Below are positions 38,598-51,218 of a stretch of DNA of 64,000 bases, piece after piece. Under the pieces are notes generated by a model, which worked only from the letters and a program-made list of their open reading frames with translations, did not search any database and was not told the DNA's origin. The translations under genes were made by a program, and so were the position numbers. The DNA is from Stratiolaelaps scimitus (taxonomy: Eukaryota; Arthropoda; Arachnida; Mesostigmata; Laelapidae): NCBI GenBank assembly GCA_019614645.1, contig JABWDB010000014.1:3224001-3288000 (forward strand). The letters run 5' to 3'. How positions within the stretch are numbered: position 1 is the stretch's first letter; every line of letters starts with the position of its first letter.

Positions 38598-38690
38598 GGC
38601 TAAGCAACGTCGCAGAATCAAGGGATACAGCTCGGATAAATAGATTGGTAGTGGGATATATCCAAGGTCGCGGGTTCAAATCCTGAAGTG
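38598..38690 (+). repeat. tRNA-like SINE head, unassigned family
   Basis: A clean B box (GGTTCAAATCC, 38673-38683) is preceded by GGTCGC as in a T arm and by A-box-like TAGATTGGTAG. The anticodon arm is missing and no acceptor stem pairs, so it is a tRNA-derived repeat or pseudo-tRNA rather than a tRNA gene. No second copy was found in the window. Confidence 0.4.
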
Positions 38691-40429
38691 GCGTTTCTGG
38701 CAGATTGTCCCCTTGACTATCCTCATGGTAATGCTATCATATGGATAAGTACCGAGAGAAGATGTCTGATGGGAGAAGTGCTGGGCTCCTTTTAGCCGCA
38801 AACGAAACTCCAATATTTCCATCAATTCACGTTTGGATAAATCCTGGATAGTGTCTAATTACACATATATTGATTGTTTTCAATTCTGAGTATCCCCGGC
38901 AGAATAATCCGGCCAGCGTGCAACCCTTTTTAAATCCTTTACACGCAAAATTAAAAAGCAAACTAGAATAATCCGCACAATAAGTCGCCTCAGATTAGTA
39001 GAGGAACGAACAGGCGATGGCCTGTAATTGCTTTAATTTGTATAGTCACGTTCGTTAATTGGCACACGCAGAAAGCGGCAAATTACGCAATGTTTCGATT
39101 CGATGCTGATTTGGGTCGTCGGCTCATCATCTGATCATCCTTATACTAGTCCTTAATTGTGAAAGCCACGTGAGCATTGAAAAGTTCTGCTTTGCATGCT
39201 CGATGCTGATGCTGGCTATGCCGTTGTTGTCGTCGTGCAAACACACATTGAATCGTATATTGCGGTAGGTTCTGCGAAGGGCCTTCGAGAGTTCAAGAAC
39301 TCTAATGAATCAAGCCCAATTCCCATCTCGGCGTATGCTGCGGCGTACGCAGGCCACGCAGGCGGTCTCAGCAGCAAACCAATTAACTGGGGCAGGTGGT
39401 GGCTCTGTGAGCAGTCGCTAGATGGGTGGTTGAGTGCTAATATGATCGTTGCACACCTCTCATCTCCTCAAATGCAACAGGTATCACTGTGGCGGCGATG
39501 GACACACGGATGCACAAGCAGAGGGCAATACACACATACAGACAAACCTATACGAAGTTAGACGCTAGAGATGCTACACTACTCCACAGGTGGCTGAAAT
39601 ATAGGTTACAGCTGAGGCGGATGAAATCACACGATGAAATATCACTCATTCCACTCTGTCGTTTGAATAAATGCCTATAACATGCTGGGCAGACCATGAG
39701 GCTGGTGGCTGCTCGCAATACGATATATGTATGTATGCGTACGAATAACGAATATGCCCTAAATCAACGTAACGCACGATGCTGCACACATTATCGATAA
39801 TTAATTTCATTCAACATAATCAGTACGGTGACGAGGGTAATGATGATCGTCACCGAGCACGACGATCGACTTTCGACAACAATCATCGTGCAGAGTGTCG
39901 AACGTTAACGGAATTCAATGTGATGTGATTCGTTCGTTGCGAGCAATCCCGGTATCTTGTTACTCCCGGCTCGAAGACAATAACACTAACTCACACTTTA
40001 TGTTTCGTGTATCGTCGACACCGATACCGCACTGCCGCTTCTCCGATTGCCTGACCTTCTTCTTTAAGGTTTCCCCTTTATTGTATTTATTGTTTGTTAT
40101 TTCGAAGTGTCACTTCAACTTTAACGTCACCCTCCTATTTTGCCGAGCACTTTTTTTTTGGTAACTTCCAACAATACTCCAACGTTGCCTGCACTCACGT
40201 TCACCGCCCTACTTGGAGTGCTCGTCTCGTTTAGCTCCTCCTTGGACCCGTATCTCTTTCGCTACCGGACGCAGCTTATCTGTACGCACTTCACTGCACC
40301 TGCTGCTTTTGTTACCGTCTGCTGTTACCGCTGAGAGCTACAACTGCTATAACTACTGCTACTACTGCTACTTCTGCTCTTGTTGCTATCCTGAAGGCGA
40401 GCACGCAGTCATTTGATGGGGTTGCCTCG

Positions 40430-41900
40430 TTGTCCCGAGACTGGGATGTTCGGCAGCGGCTAGCTGACTGACTGACCCACTGGCTTACTGGTGACGATGG
40501 AGCTGTGGCTGCTGGCTATCCTAGAGATCTGGTAGGCAGGCACCCTCGACACCAGCTCAACGAGACGAGAACGACATGGGAGTCGCGGCCGGCCACCGGC
40601 GGAGCGAGGCGTGATGGAGAAAGGGCCGAGGGAGAGAAACGACTATAGCGCCCCCTGCGCGGGAAACACTTGTTGGAAAGGAGAGCTTCACCGTTCCAGC
40701 GCCGCCGAGGGAAGGCCACGACCGCGGCCGTCAGCACTACCACGACCACAACCGTAGACGGCAGGCTAGACGGACATAGGCCCTCTAGCCGGACTTGCCC
40801 CGTTGAGGGACGATGGCGAGCAACGAAACTCAGCTGGCCTGATAGCAGGCCGACGGCCACTGGTTCTGACAAAGTTAGAGATTGTTGCCGTTGCCCTCGG
40901 CTGTTCATTCGGCGTCTTTGTTTCGACACGGACGGTGTCGTCATGCCAGTGTCCTTGTCCTCGGTCGTTGTCGTTGAGGTGGCAGCTTGGACAGGAAAAC
41001 CCTCCCCGCCAGCATCGAAGAAGGCCAACCTGCTGTGACTCCAAAAGATATATAGGTAGACATATGGATAGACAGACGTTCGAGACTGTCGCGTTCGTTG
41101 CCAGGAGACTATGTCTGGACCTCTGTTCCACGAGTGACTGCGGTAAGGTTTAGAGGGAAGGAGATAACCACTACGGTAACAATGAAGGACTAGCGTGCAG
41201 CGTTATCAGCACGATCGCGGAGGAGCATTACCATATTATGTATTGTGTCCACGTGTAACCTCAAAACGGATGGGTAAGCATTAGATCTCGGTTCGGGAGG
41301 CGCAGCGACAGCAGTAGCTGCACTACGGGGTATGAATACGCGCAGCATGAGACGAGAGACGAAAGTGGTAAACGAGCCATAGGAGAAACCGAACAGGAAG
41401 ACACAGGTGGTTGAATGAGATGGCCAGCCCACCAACGGAAGAAAAGGCCATCGTAATAGGGGGCCACCACCACAGGAGCCTAACGACCTCGCGGCAATTC
41501 GGGAGACAGGGGGGAGGTTGAGGCCGCCAGCAGAGCGGACCGACTCGTCTCACGTTGTCGGCAACTGGAGAAATCCCACACGAAAGCAGCTGGAGGAACA
41601 GGTATCGATTGGGTAGCAAGAGGTGGACGACACTGTCCAAGTGAGACTAGAATAAGGGCCGATGAGCCGTGTCGTGTACGCTAAGTAGAACCGAAGCAGA
41701 TGGCGCGAGTCCGAAGAGGGATAATGGAGCAGACGGTAGCGGTGGGTCCCGCCGGCTCGCCGCGAAGAGATGGAGTGTTGGCAGGGATACCGCTGAGCTG
41801 GATATCGGGGCCAAGAGGGATGTCGGGATGAAACAAACGGGGCAGGGCAGGGCAGACAACGCCAGGATATGTCGGTAGGTAGCAGACCCATCTATCAATC
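40430..41900. other. GC- and purine-rich block, no supported gene
   Basis: Many GACGAGA-like and GGCGG-like low-complexity stretches. Overlapping ORFs on both strands carry no motif. It resembles the blocks at 4260-5130 and 17747-18640 in composition. Function unknown. Confidence 0.4.
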
Positions 41901-42127
41901 TATCCTTGGGTCTATCGATGAGCGATCGAGAGCCACTGAACGCTACAACGAGAATTAATTACGTTTTTGTATAAAGACAACGTCGACACAAATGACGGCA
42001 ACAGCAGCACGATGAAGCGAAGGGCTCATCACTGGTCTCGGTCCTTCGTTCGTTCCCTCTTTCTACCTATTTTATTATATAATCGCTCTCACAGCAATGG
42101 CCTTTACGTTGTGCAAACACTTAACAG

Positions 42128-42154
42128 TATATATATATATATATATATATATAT
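42128..42154. repeat. (TA)n microsatellite
   Basis: About 13 TA repeats at the edge of a GC-rich block, followed shortly by CAT and ATA triplet runs near 42219-42240. Confidence 0.92.
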
Positions 42155-42609
42155 TGTATATCGAACATTTGAAAGAAAAGTGATAGTGTCACGATTAGAA
42201 AAGGGGAGGGACAGGGTCATCATCATCATAATAATAATATTGTCCCAGGAGTGTAGGAATGAAGAGTGCTGTTGAGTAAGCCATTACTTGATTAATTTCG
42301 CAGTGATTATTGTATCGTGGTCCGTGGAGGTGACAGCTCCCCGAAATCAAAGCGGATAGTAAGCAAGGCCTACAATACACAACTCCGTGATCGTAGCCTG
42401 GCACAACAACACTTCATTGAGAATCAACGAAACTTGGTTCTTATAGTGGGAAGAATCGGGCCCATAGTCGACACTATGGTTAGCCAACTCGACTCTATGC
42501 ATAATGCGTTGTTCCGCTGTTACTAATTGTTAAAAATTAGACACACGTAAAGACAATAGAACACGTGGGACTAAAATGTAAACATTTTATGTAATGTACA
42601 CCACACTAA

Positions 42610-42760
42610 ACACCTAGGTTAGTAGACACCGCTTGTGGTCACCGGTTTGATCCTTAGAAATCGTAGCTTGCTAGGATATGATATAACCTACACCGTTGTC
42701 TCTCACACAGGTCTGTTGGAGAAAGCCCAGACAAATCCAAGGTGAGACCAACCGTTCGAA
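42610..42760 (+). repeat. tRNA-derived SINE, family D copy
   Basis: A head with TAGGTTAGTAGACACC (A-box region, 42614) lies 30 nt before a B box GGTTTGATCC (42644-42653). A tail with CTGTTGGAGAAAGCCCAGA follows. Both parts match, in inverted order, the copies at 56866-57080 and 21449-21690. Confidence 0.7.
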
Positions 42761-43537
42761 TTAGGCCAACATAGTAAAAAGTCGATGAATTACAACCACT
42801 CTTGGCCAACACTACAAGGAGCTTAAAGCAGTGCGGCTACGGACAAAGCGGTTCCGGTGCCCACTGTAGAAGGGAGAGACAGATAAGGGTCAGCTTTGGA
42901 TGGAAACGCCAGACACTCACTCGGCACACAGCTGAACAATCGGTCTGAAGTTGACTATGGTAACCCATGCACAGCGCGGCCGTTAAAATGGATCCCGCTG
43001 GCCGCTGACCTCTCGCGATCCTAATAGGTTACTAGCTGATCTACGTGATATTCATATCTTATGGCAAAAAAACTACAAGTCCAAAGCTTGAAAAGCATCA
43101 CTAAGCGGCACTGTGTGATGTTCACCTCTCAAATGCAAGCGAGTGCTAGCCAAGAGGCCGAATGTGATGGTTCAACTTAGTGCCATTCTGCTATTCAGTG
43201 AGTGTTGTGAACTGTTAAAATGTGCTTTGCTTCTAATTTTCGAGAAGGGAAATTATTCTGTATTCATTCGCCCTGTTGTGTACGTGTTGCTATGACGAGA
43301 GTTTATGAGCTCGTGTATCGGCTGATGCCGAACGTTATTAATGGCAATTAATTACAATGATACAATTCAACTGCGGACTAATTCCCTGTGCCGGCTAAAA
43401 AGGTCGCGACATCAGCTTGCTTTATGACAACGCTTGCCAGGCCACGTACGGTTTTGAGAGTGTGTCTAGCTAGGCCAGCAAATTCTCTCTCGCTGGGTCC
43501 ATTTGACAGATTTCGATTTTTTTATTTTTTCTTTCAG

Positions 43538-43719
43538 ATTCGCACCTATTTAACTCGATGCTGAATCCATTGGACGAGAAGCGCTTCCCGAAGACTGAGG
43601 AGGTCAGAGAATTGACTATTTTGACACAAAACGGACGCAATTCGATCGCGAGGGGACCTGCAAGGTCGAATCGATGGCGACTGACCATAAATCATAACGG
43701 CAATTACTCAGACGATTGA
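43538..43719 (+). CDS. Candidate terminal coding exon with strong acceptor and nearby poly(A) signal
   Basis: A long pyrimidine tract (43511-43534) ends in CAG at 43535-43537, a textbook acceptor. The following frame stays open to a TGA at 43717-43719. If translation began at the internal ATG (43558) the peptide would be 53 residues; if spliced from an upstream exon it would be about 60. The sequence is hydrophilic, includes NPLDEKRFPKTEEVRELTIL, and ends NHNGNYSDD. AATAAA follows at 43741-43746, only 22 bases after the stop, so the 3'UTR would be very short. There is no recognisable domain. A chance ORF behind a fortuitous acceptor remains possible, and the opposite strand is also open here. 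Confidence 0.28.
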
Positions 43720-46336
43720 AGTTCTGACGCTGTTTTAGAAAATAAATTTGAACATTAGTCAAAAAGGTCTGGAGTTCATTTGCGACCTGAAAGATATAGA
43801 TAGATACTCTGTCAATACGAATAGTGCAGATCGACTTCCGTTATCGATTTACGTCATTTATTTACGGCGAACTTCGAGCAGTTGTTGTCGACCCCAGCCG
43901 TACGCTTAATTCTATTGTGGACTCACGCATTACATAAGGTCTAAAAGGTGAAAATCAATCAGTAAAAATAAATTGATGTATGCTACGCGCATATGAATTG
44001 TTACCATCACTAATCAGTCCGCTATACAAGTTGTTGGAAAAGTAACTAGCAAAAAAATTTGTATCAAAATTGGATATATGTAAGGGAGGCTTAGTAGCCA
44101 TCGGTTGCGTTGATATTTTTGATAAGAAAAACGCATCAGCCCTAGGCGATATGTTCAGCTGTTTGCTGTAGACTAGGATCGTTTGTGACGAGTTTATATA
44201 ATGTACGCTTCAACAGTTCCGATCCAGGCATCACACAGTACCGCATAAGGGTGACAGCAGGACATTTCATTTCGTCGCGGTAATTGATCAAGGTCTACAT
44301 AGCAATAGCAGTCGAGAGGAAAAGCGAGCCAAAGAGAGGGAACTTTCTATTGCTAGAAAACACCAAAGAAAACTATTAACAACATAGTGATGGCTGCGTT
44401 GGTTTCAAAGCACAAACAGGGTCACACGTCTGCTAAAACTTTGTAGACTTGTCTAGGCTCCCTCTGAAAAAAAGTCAACACGCAAAGTAAAACTGATGGG
44501 TCTAAACAAAAAATAATTCAAACGTCATTTTTCTTCAAATTCAATCAAATGTGGTGAAATTGTTTTGCCGGTAGGCCCTGTCCGGCAGACGGATACCGAA
44601 ATGGTGTGCGAAGTGTAAGGCATACGAAAGGCAAGCTGCCAAAATGCAACTGCAGATGCTCAGCGATGTCAGTAGATGACCTCGACGAGAAGAACAATTT
44701 GCTTTTGGTCATCATCGGTCGCTCGAGAGGACGTGGACGTGCGAGAATGTTATGAGACTCTTGGGCAGGCTTGCAGACATTAATATAGAGTTGAGCCTAA
44801 ACATGAACTAAGCCAAGCTTTGGCCGGATTTACGCACCGTGCGCGCTCCTCTGTACCTGTTTTGGTCAGGCGAGACGGTATGCGTTGGACAACGTTCGCA
44901 GTCGTCGGATGGATTAGCCTGTAGTCCTACAGGAAATTCGGTCCCCACACTGAACCTGACGATTGTGACACTGATAGTTCAGGAACCTTCCGATCAGCAT
45001 ACACATACACACATTTCAAGCCAATAACCCTTGGCTTGATTACTCGCGATAATTGCGATTGTAAATTAAGGCTCAATATGGCAAGGTTCATTTTCTTATA
45101 TATATTGTGATAGCAACACGCACAAAGGAGGAGTTACGGAAGTCGACACGCATATGAAGTGTAGTGGGATGTCGAGCTACGAACTCCGCATGTCAAGCAC
45201 ACGCTGATGGTGTAGGACCACTATCTGCGATGTATCGTAAAAGCGTTGCCATTGCGTATTTCTTCACAAGAGACGTAATTGTAGGACATTGTAAGCTTAT
45301 GGCTCCCGTGCGCCATTGGATTGCCTATATAGATTAAAAACAATTAAGGAGGGAGAACTTGCAACGTCCGCGGTTTCGGGCTTAAAAACGATGAACCTCT
45401 AATGCAATATCTATAAATGTTTCATGAGACTTTTATCTTGAACCAAAAGTTCTGATGTTATGGTATACCCACTTGAACCCCATATGTATAATCGTCGTAT
45501 TTCGTTACTGTGAACTATAGGAAACTTCGTTGATTTACAACAATGAAACACGATTTGTGATTACATATATATATATTTTTTTTCTATGTTTTAGGAAAAA
45601 TGCATTGTGGACAGCGTGCTTCAGGGTTATTTGCCACGATAGTATGAAATCAAACTCACTTAAATCTTGTACCTTTATCTCCGGGCTCAAACCTGGAACT
45701 TATATTATTTTTTATTACCTCAGGCCGAAGCTTGCTCGAGGTACGCTGGTCGCTTCAGACTTCAGTTTCATCCTCAACTCCTGTACAACGCGATAGTCGC
45801 GCTCAGTTAGCCCTGTAATACTCATGATTATATCCTTCCACTGAACTGCTTCCTCTATTTGAGGAGTGCACCACAAGACTTAACCAGGTTTCTATTTTAG
45901 GAAAAACCTCAAATAGAAAAGACGAAGTAAATTTTTCTCTTACATGTACAATATACAAAATAAAGTTGCCCTCCAATATTTACAAGCCAATCTGGGGGAT
46001 TCGATATCCTGGGCAGATCAGACGTTCTCGGCCGTGCTGGCACAGCAGCGTTGTCGGGACATTGTCGACCTCTGCCCCCCCCCCCCATAATCGCTAGAAC
46101 TAATTCCTAACTGCTGTATGTTTGAATAAATATATATATTTTAGTACATATCTGCCTTCACTCCTTTGGTTTCCTCCCATCATAACCAAAGGTATTACAC
46201 CCCTTTGACGTTGAATCAAATTCATTGAATTGTCGTTTGCTCAATAATTTCGCATCACCCTATCGTAAAACCTATAGTAGTGCAGATCGATAAATGAATC
46301 GGAGCAATCGGCCGACAAAGACAGATGGGTACAAAG

Positions 46337-46362
46337 AAAAAAAAAAAAAAAATTTTTTTTTT
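46337..46362. repeat. A16-T10 homopolymer junction
   Basis: A run of 16 A (46337-46352) is directly followed by about 10 T (46353-46362), a self-complementary homopolymer palindrome. It may be abutting retroposon tails or simple slippage. Confidence 0.8.
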
Positions 46363-47489
46363 CCTCTCCCAAAATCGAGTATAAAGAAGCTCTTCCCTTC
46401 TCACCACAACGACAATAAAACATTAGTGTCACATGAATATATTCAGCTATATTAGAGCGGCAGACATCCAGTAATTGACATATAGTACGGCGAGTATAGA
46501 TCTGTGATCTGACAAACGAGTGCCGGGAACTGACCAGTCATAGCAATGAGCACGTGAGCTGCTTTAGCGTTTCACTTATCGACCCCATCTCGGGCTGCGG
46601 GGCTCCCTGCAGCTAAACCTGTTTCTTTGGCCTCCTCTGCACGCGAGTTCAATCAGCAAGTGCGAATTGCCCTGCCGACGACTACCTACCTCTCATGTCC
46701 AGATGCTGTGGACGTAGCTCAGAGGCCCACATACCATATAATACATTGGCGCATACAGGAGGGATGGTTGGATTTGGCGCCTGACACGAATGCGCTATAT
46801 TACGATCATACATTTGTTCGAATTCGCTGAGCAAAGGTGCTGAGTTAGCACTAACCACTGTGTCCGAGTGCTATCTTGCCTTTCGTCTCTATTTCTCTCC
46901 TTTAACGATGAAGTACATCCTGGTTGTGGTGCTATTGCGACGTCAGGACGATGACTCGAGGACGATGGCTCCCTTCCACCTCCTACGTGACAAGGCCGGA
47001 TGGCCTACGGGGAGGACATTTTCCTGCAAGCCTGAGGCACGCGAGTCGTCTGCAAAAAATAGGGCGCTCGTACGAAGAGATGGTGGTGAGCAGCAATGAC
47101 GATCAGGACCACAACGACAACGGCAACGAGAAAATGAGCTCACGGGGAGCAATGAGAGGGTCCCCCGGAGAAGGGGACCCAGTGAGGGCGCGAATACATA
47201 TATTATACATTGGTATATGTATAGGAAGGAAGTCAGTGGATTACGACCGCAGATGAGAAAAGAGCAGAGGTAGGACATGGCCTACTAATGTTGCCACATA
47301 CGCGTGTGGAAGTGAATTACTGCCTCGATACAGCGAAATAAGTGAATAACGAAATGCCACACGTGTATGTGATTGCTCGATAATGTGCACATGTCAGTTC
47401 GTCTATCCTAATACTAATAATAACAATGATGATAAGCTATATAAGAAAATGTTGCTGTACAGCTGCGTATAAATGCGTAAAAAAAAACG

Positions 47490-47605
47490 AGTTCCTACCT
47501 AGTCTCTAGCTATCGAAAACCAGAGGCCGCAGGTTTGAGCCCTGCCGTGTGACATAAAAGAGAGCTTAAGCATTGTAAAATTGCAGCTCCTTCAATAAAT
47601 CATTA
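47490..47605 (+). repeat. tRNA-derived SINE, family B copy
   Basis: An A-box-like stretch at about 47500 is followed by a B box (AGGTTTGAGCCC, 47531-47542). A tail then reads AGAGCTTAAGCATTG, TAAAATTGCAGCTCC and ends near an AATAAA. The tail matches the reverse complement of 50731-50790, which establishes the family. Confidence 0.65.
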
Positions 47606-48220
47606 GACCTTTACCTTTGAGTTCCTATTTAATTAGGTAGCTTTTTTTTATCTCGATAGGCGACATAGCAGTTTGCGACACGCTCTCTCATCCATGGTCG
47701 TGGACTCGCACGTCTGTACTCTATACACTATCACGTATTAGCTTCAAAAGCTCAAGCTCTGCGGCGGCTATGTTTCACAAAGCGAATTTGAGGTCCGCCA
47801 ACGATGAGAAAAATGAACCTTTTCATTCGTTTGTCAGCACATCAATAGTAGATAAAATAATTGAAAGATAGTATATAGTTCAGGTGTCTCCCGACAGTGC
47901 GCCCACCCCGTTACCCGTTGAGCACAGATAGGTCGCTGTCTACGTTCGTCCGTTTAAAGCGAGCATTGACGTAACTCCAGCGGCAATCACTGTCCTTCGC
48001 ACTGTCCTCGCTTCTCGCAGGGCGATCTTATGGCAAGAGGCAGATTTGCAAGAACGACACGTCCTCTTGACTAGTTTCTGCCTGTCACCTGCAGACACAC
48101 TGGCCACTTCAGTGCATGAAGAATCACAAATAGCTTAAGGGGAGGGTCACACGATAGCACTAGATTGAAGAAAGCAAAGTGCGAGTGACACGTCAACGAT
48201 CGGCTGAAACGAATATATAC

Positions 48221-48238
48221 GAAGAATTGCCGAGTATA

Positions 48239-48269
<31 letters not shown>

Positions 48270-48304
48270 TTGCCAGCATATGGATATATACGCGGCAATT
48301 CTTC
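48221..48304. repeat. Hairpin with 12-bp perfect arms around a (TA)n core
   Basis: GAAGAATTGCCG (48221-48232) pairs exactly with CGGCAATTCTTC (48293-48304). The loop is mostly TA dinucleotides, itself self-complementary, so the whole segment can extrude as a cruciform. The design is the same as at 11597-11744. Confidence 0.7.
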
Positions 48305-48973
48305 ATCTAAGTGCGCTATCCGCCAGCTGTCTCTTGTACGCTTGAAATTATTGTAAATGTACACCACAGGTGTAACTGTTAGTTCTCAGAGGTAGTTGAA
48401 GCCTTTTGTAAAGTAGATGGGATGAACTAATAGATAATTCGGCGCTATCAACCAAGAGAAACACACAATGATGGAGAGCTTTTAAACGTTCGTGGGCTCA
48501 TCGGTTCGCGTGTCGGTCTCATTTTTGCCAAGGAAAAGTACAACTGTACATTAATTTCCTGCAGTTCCTGCTTTGTTTTCTTCATCACCGGGTGGAGCTT
48601 GCCACCGTTTGGCAGACGGGAGGCGGGTCCAGCAAGTCCTATGATTATATAAACATGCATTAGTATCGTATGGAAGGTGGGCATGGGATAGACTTAGAAC
48701 AGGATAAGGCGTAAGTCCATATAAGCTTGCAGTCATATCTTGAGCCCACTATTGCCTCCCATTTAATATCAGGCGTAGTACAGACAGAATCGTCGCGTTG
48801 GACTCAGCAGTGTCAGCCGATAGAGAGCTAAGAGGTTTCACACATATATCTACTCGATTTTATCGAGTTGCTAGCTTTCAAAATAAATGTGTGCTTTTCT
48901 TGTTATCTTAATAAAAGTCCTTCCAACTACTGTTGAGGAAGGAATGTAACGTCATCGTCAGAATAATTGTTTT

Positions 48974-49201
48974 TCTAGCTGACCCTCAGCTGTTCCCCTA
49001 TCTGACAGGCCTCAGCTCTTGACCTTTCAGGTATTACTATGAGGACCTGTCGGGGCCACCTTTGCTTATTCTCTTCCTTCCTCGTACCTGGCGAGAATCT
49101 TCAGATAAAGAAAGATGATAAAGAGCTCCAAAGATTCTACGCGTCTGACAGGATTTGAACCCAGCGTCCCAAGACGCTCACCACTAGACCATCCAGGGGA
49201 C
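48974..49201 (-). repeat. tRNA-derived SINE, family A, best-preserved copy
   Basis: On the minus strand the element begins near 49201 with a tRNA-like head. The A box (TGGTCTAGTGGTGAG) is at plus positions 49177-49191 and the B box (GGTTCAAATCC) at 49151-49161. An unrelated body of about 180 bp follows. It aligns with copies at 33748-33943, 35768-35905 and 10741-10905, sharing for example AAGAAAGATGATAA and a GTCGGGGCC-like stretch. The head resembles a Glu/Asp-type tRNA but does not fold as a complete tRNA. Such elements are transcribed by Pol III and mobilised by partner LINEs. Confidence 0.82.
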
Positions 49202-50730
49202 TATCGTCAGAAGCTACTGATAGACACGCGTTGTTAGGTATATAAACGAAGATCAAGAGATCGAGTACTGGTGAACTCAGCTGGCGTCTGTCTAGTTGTG
49301 AGACAAAACACAATATATAATATATATGTATTAAGTATGATAATAATCGAATAATATGTTGTCTTTCGTCGGTCGGAAATAAAGACGGCAAAGATAACCG
49401 TCATATCCTAACTAGTCTTCACATAAAATTGATCCAGAATGAACAAGGCACAAACGATTGTGAATTACGAGCAATTTCATTCGTACTGTTATTTACGCGA
49501 GCCGTCCACCTGTTCAGCATGCAAACCAGCAGACGAGGTGTCAATGGTTTGTAACCTGAGGCGCGCGGAAAGTCTTTGGCGCGGAAAGCCAAGCAATGCG
49601 CACAAGGTGCACGAAAATTAACGCAATAATTACGAGAGCAATCGGGTCACCAGGAACATCGGCCACGTTGGGCCTGGAGGGCTTAGATTTGCCAGTGAAT
49701 AGGAGGTTAGGTGGGCATAACTATACCTTTGTGATCTCACGCAAGGTCCCTGGCTTGGGATGCGACGCACAACGGCTGGCTCATAATTACACATTCAAGG
49801 CGCATTCAAAGCAAAATAGGTGGAGCACTGGAGCAGACTCTGAAAAGAAACGTTGGAAGCTGACTATTTTTGATGAATCGGTACCATTTTGCTCGAGATT
49901 GCGTTCGAAACCTTAGGGTTTCCTGCCAGTAAGGGTATAGAACAATTCTTTAAGGAACCTGCAAAGCGTATCAAAGTTGTCACTGTAGAAAGAAGGAGAG
50001 TACCTCCACGATCTGTTGTCGTTGACATTATCGAAAGGCAATTATCGCCTCCATGTGTAGCATATATATATGTACATTATAGTGCCTCGTGTGATCTGGG
50101 TTGTTTGGTGCTGATTAGGTTTCGTGTGATAGGGGGTCATCGCTTCAGATTTTAGAATACCAAAGAGAACACGTAGGTCCAAGCGGTTGGAAAGTTTTGA
50201 ATTTTCAACATTGACTCTCCGACAGCGCTGGCGAAGAGTAAAATCAGGGTTCTTCCCTTCATAATTCAGCAAGGGCTAAACTGATTTTAACAAGGTGAAC
50301 TCCATTGGAGAGCCAATTCCCAGAGATATCCGAGCTATAGTTAGACCAGTAACTAAAGGATATCTGAAAAGGGACTTCTAGAATAAAGGTAAGTTACCAG
50401 CTTTGACCGCTGGTCGATCTCACAAACTATTATACAACCGATCCAGGATAGCGGCTACGACGACCGGAATCTATAAGGTCTCGGCAATCTGGATCTTGTG
50501 GAGAACTTCTTCGAAAATGAAAGGGTGATTTTTAAGTAACAATTTGTAAATCATATGTCTAAATTACATTTCTTTATTAAACTAGGACATATACAATATA
50601 CACTTGTTGAAAGCTCTTGGATCCCGTTTTGAGATAGTACCATTGACTGAGCCGTGGCTTTTCTCTTTGAGAGAAGAAAGTCAAATCTGAAGGGTAACAG
50701 GTAAGATAAAGATTTATTGGTTTACTAAAG

Positions 50731-50830
50731 GAATTGCAATTTTGACAATGCTTAAGTTCTCTTATGTGTAACATCGCCGGATTCGAACTAACTGCTAGAA
50801 GCTGACGGTGTTATATTTATTTTTATTTTC
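50731..50830 (-). repeat. tRNA-derived SINE, family B copy
   Basis: On the minus strand a B box GTTCGAATCC (plus 50779-50788) is followed by ACATAAGAGAACTTAAGCAT, TGTCAAAATTGCAATTCC. This aligns base for base, with few changes, to the copy at 47490-47605. The A-box side is weak. Confidence 0.65.
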
Positions 50831-51218
50831 CCTTCTCTCAAACGTGAAAAGCTGTTAGTTAGTCAATCTTGCTATATCAAACCCCGATTTGAGAGCCCTC
50901 GATGAGAGTGGTCTCACATAAAAAGAATAATTTTGCGTTTCGCGGGCATAACTTCCATTGTTTCCAGATACATTTGTTTCCCAATTACTGTATGAAGTAT
51001 CGAGCCCTCATTTTCTGCCAGGTTCTCCACCACATCCAGTTTGTGAGGTCGCAAAGTAACGTCGCTCCTCTCTTTTAGTTTTCTAGCGCAATTTAGCTTT
51101 TTTCTTAATAACAAGGAAAACAGAATAAGTACCGCTTTCCCCGCACCTCTCAAGGGGGAGAGGGCCCCGTGGAGAATCGCCCCAATCCGGCACACCCTCG
51201 CGGGGGCCCTACAAATTT

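Larger units (their letters stand above)
43747..51218. other. Non-coding stretch with SINE copies
   Basis: Besides SINE A (48974), SINE B (47490, 50731), the A/T junction and the TA hairpin, I see no supported gene. A plus-strand frame at 45595-45796 after a TTTTAG acceptor, and a plus-strand frame at 49889-50155 with Lys/Arg/Val-rich composition, are open but unassigned. Confidence 0.55.

Noticed and set aside
38598..38690. A functional tRNA gene
   Set aside because: The B box is good but the anticodon arm is missing and no acceptor stem pairs, so it is a tRNA-derived repeat at best.
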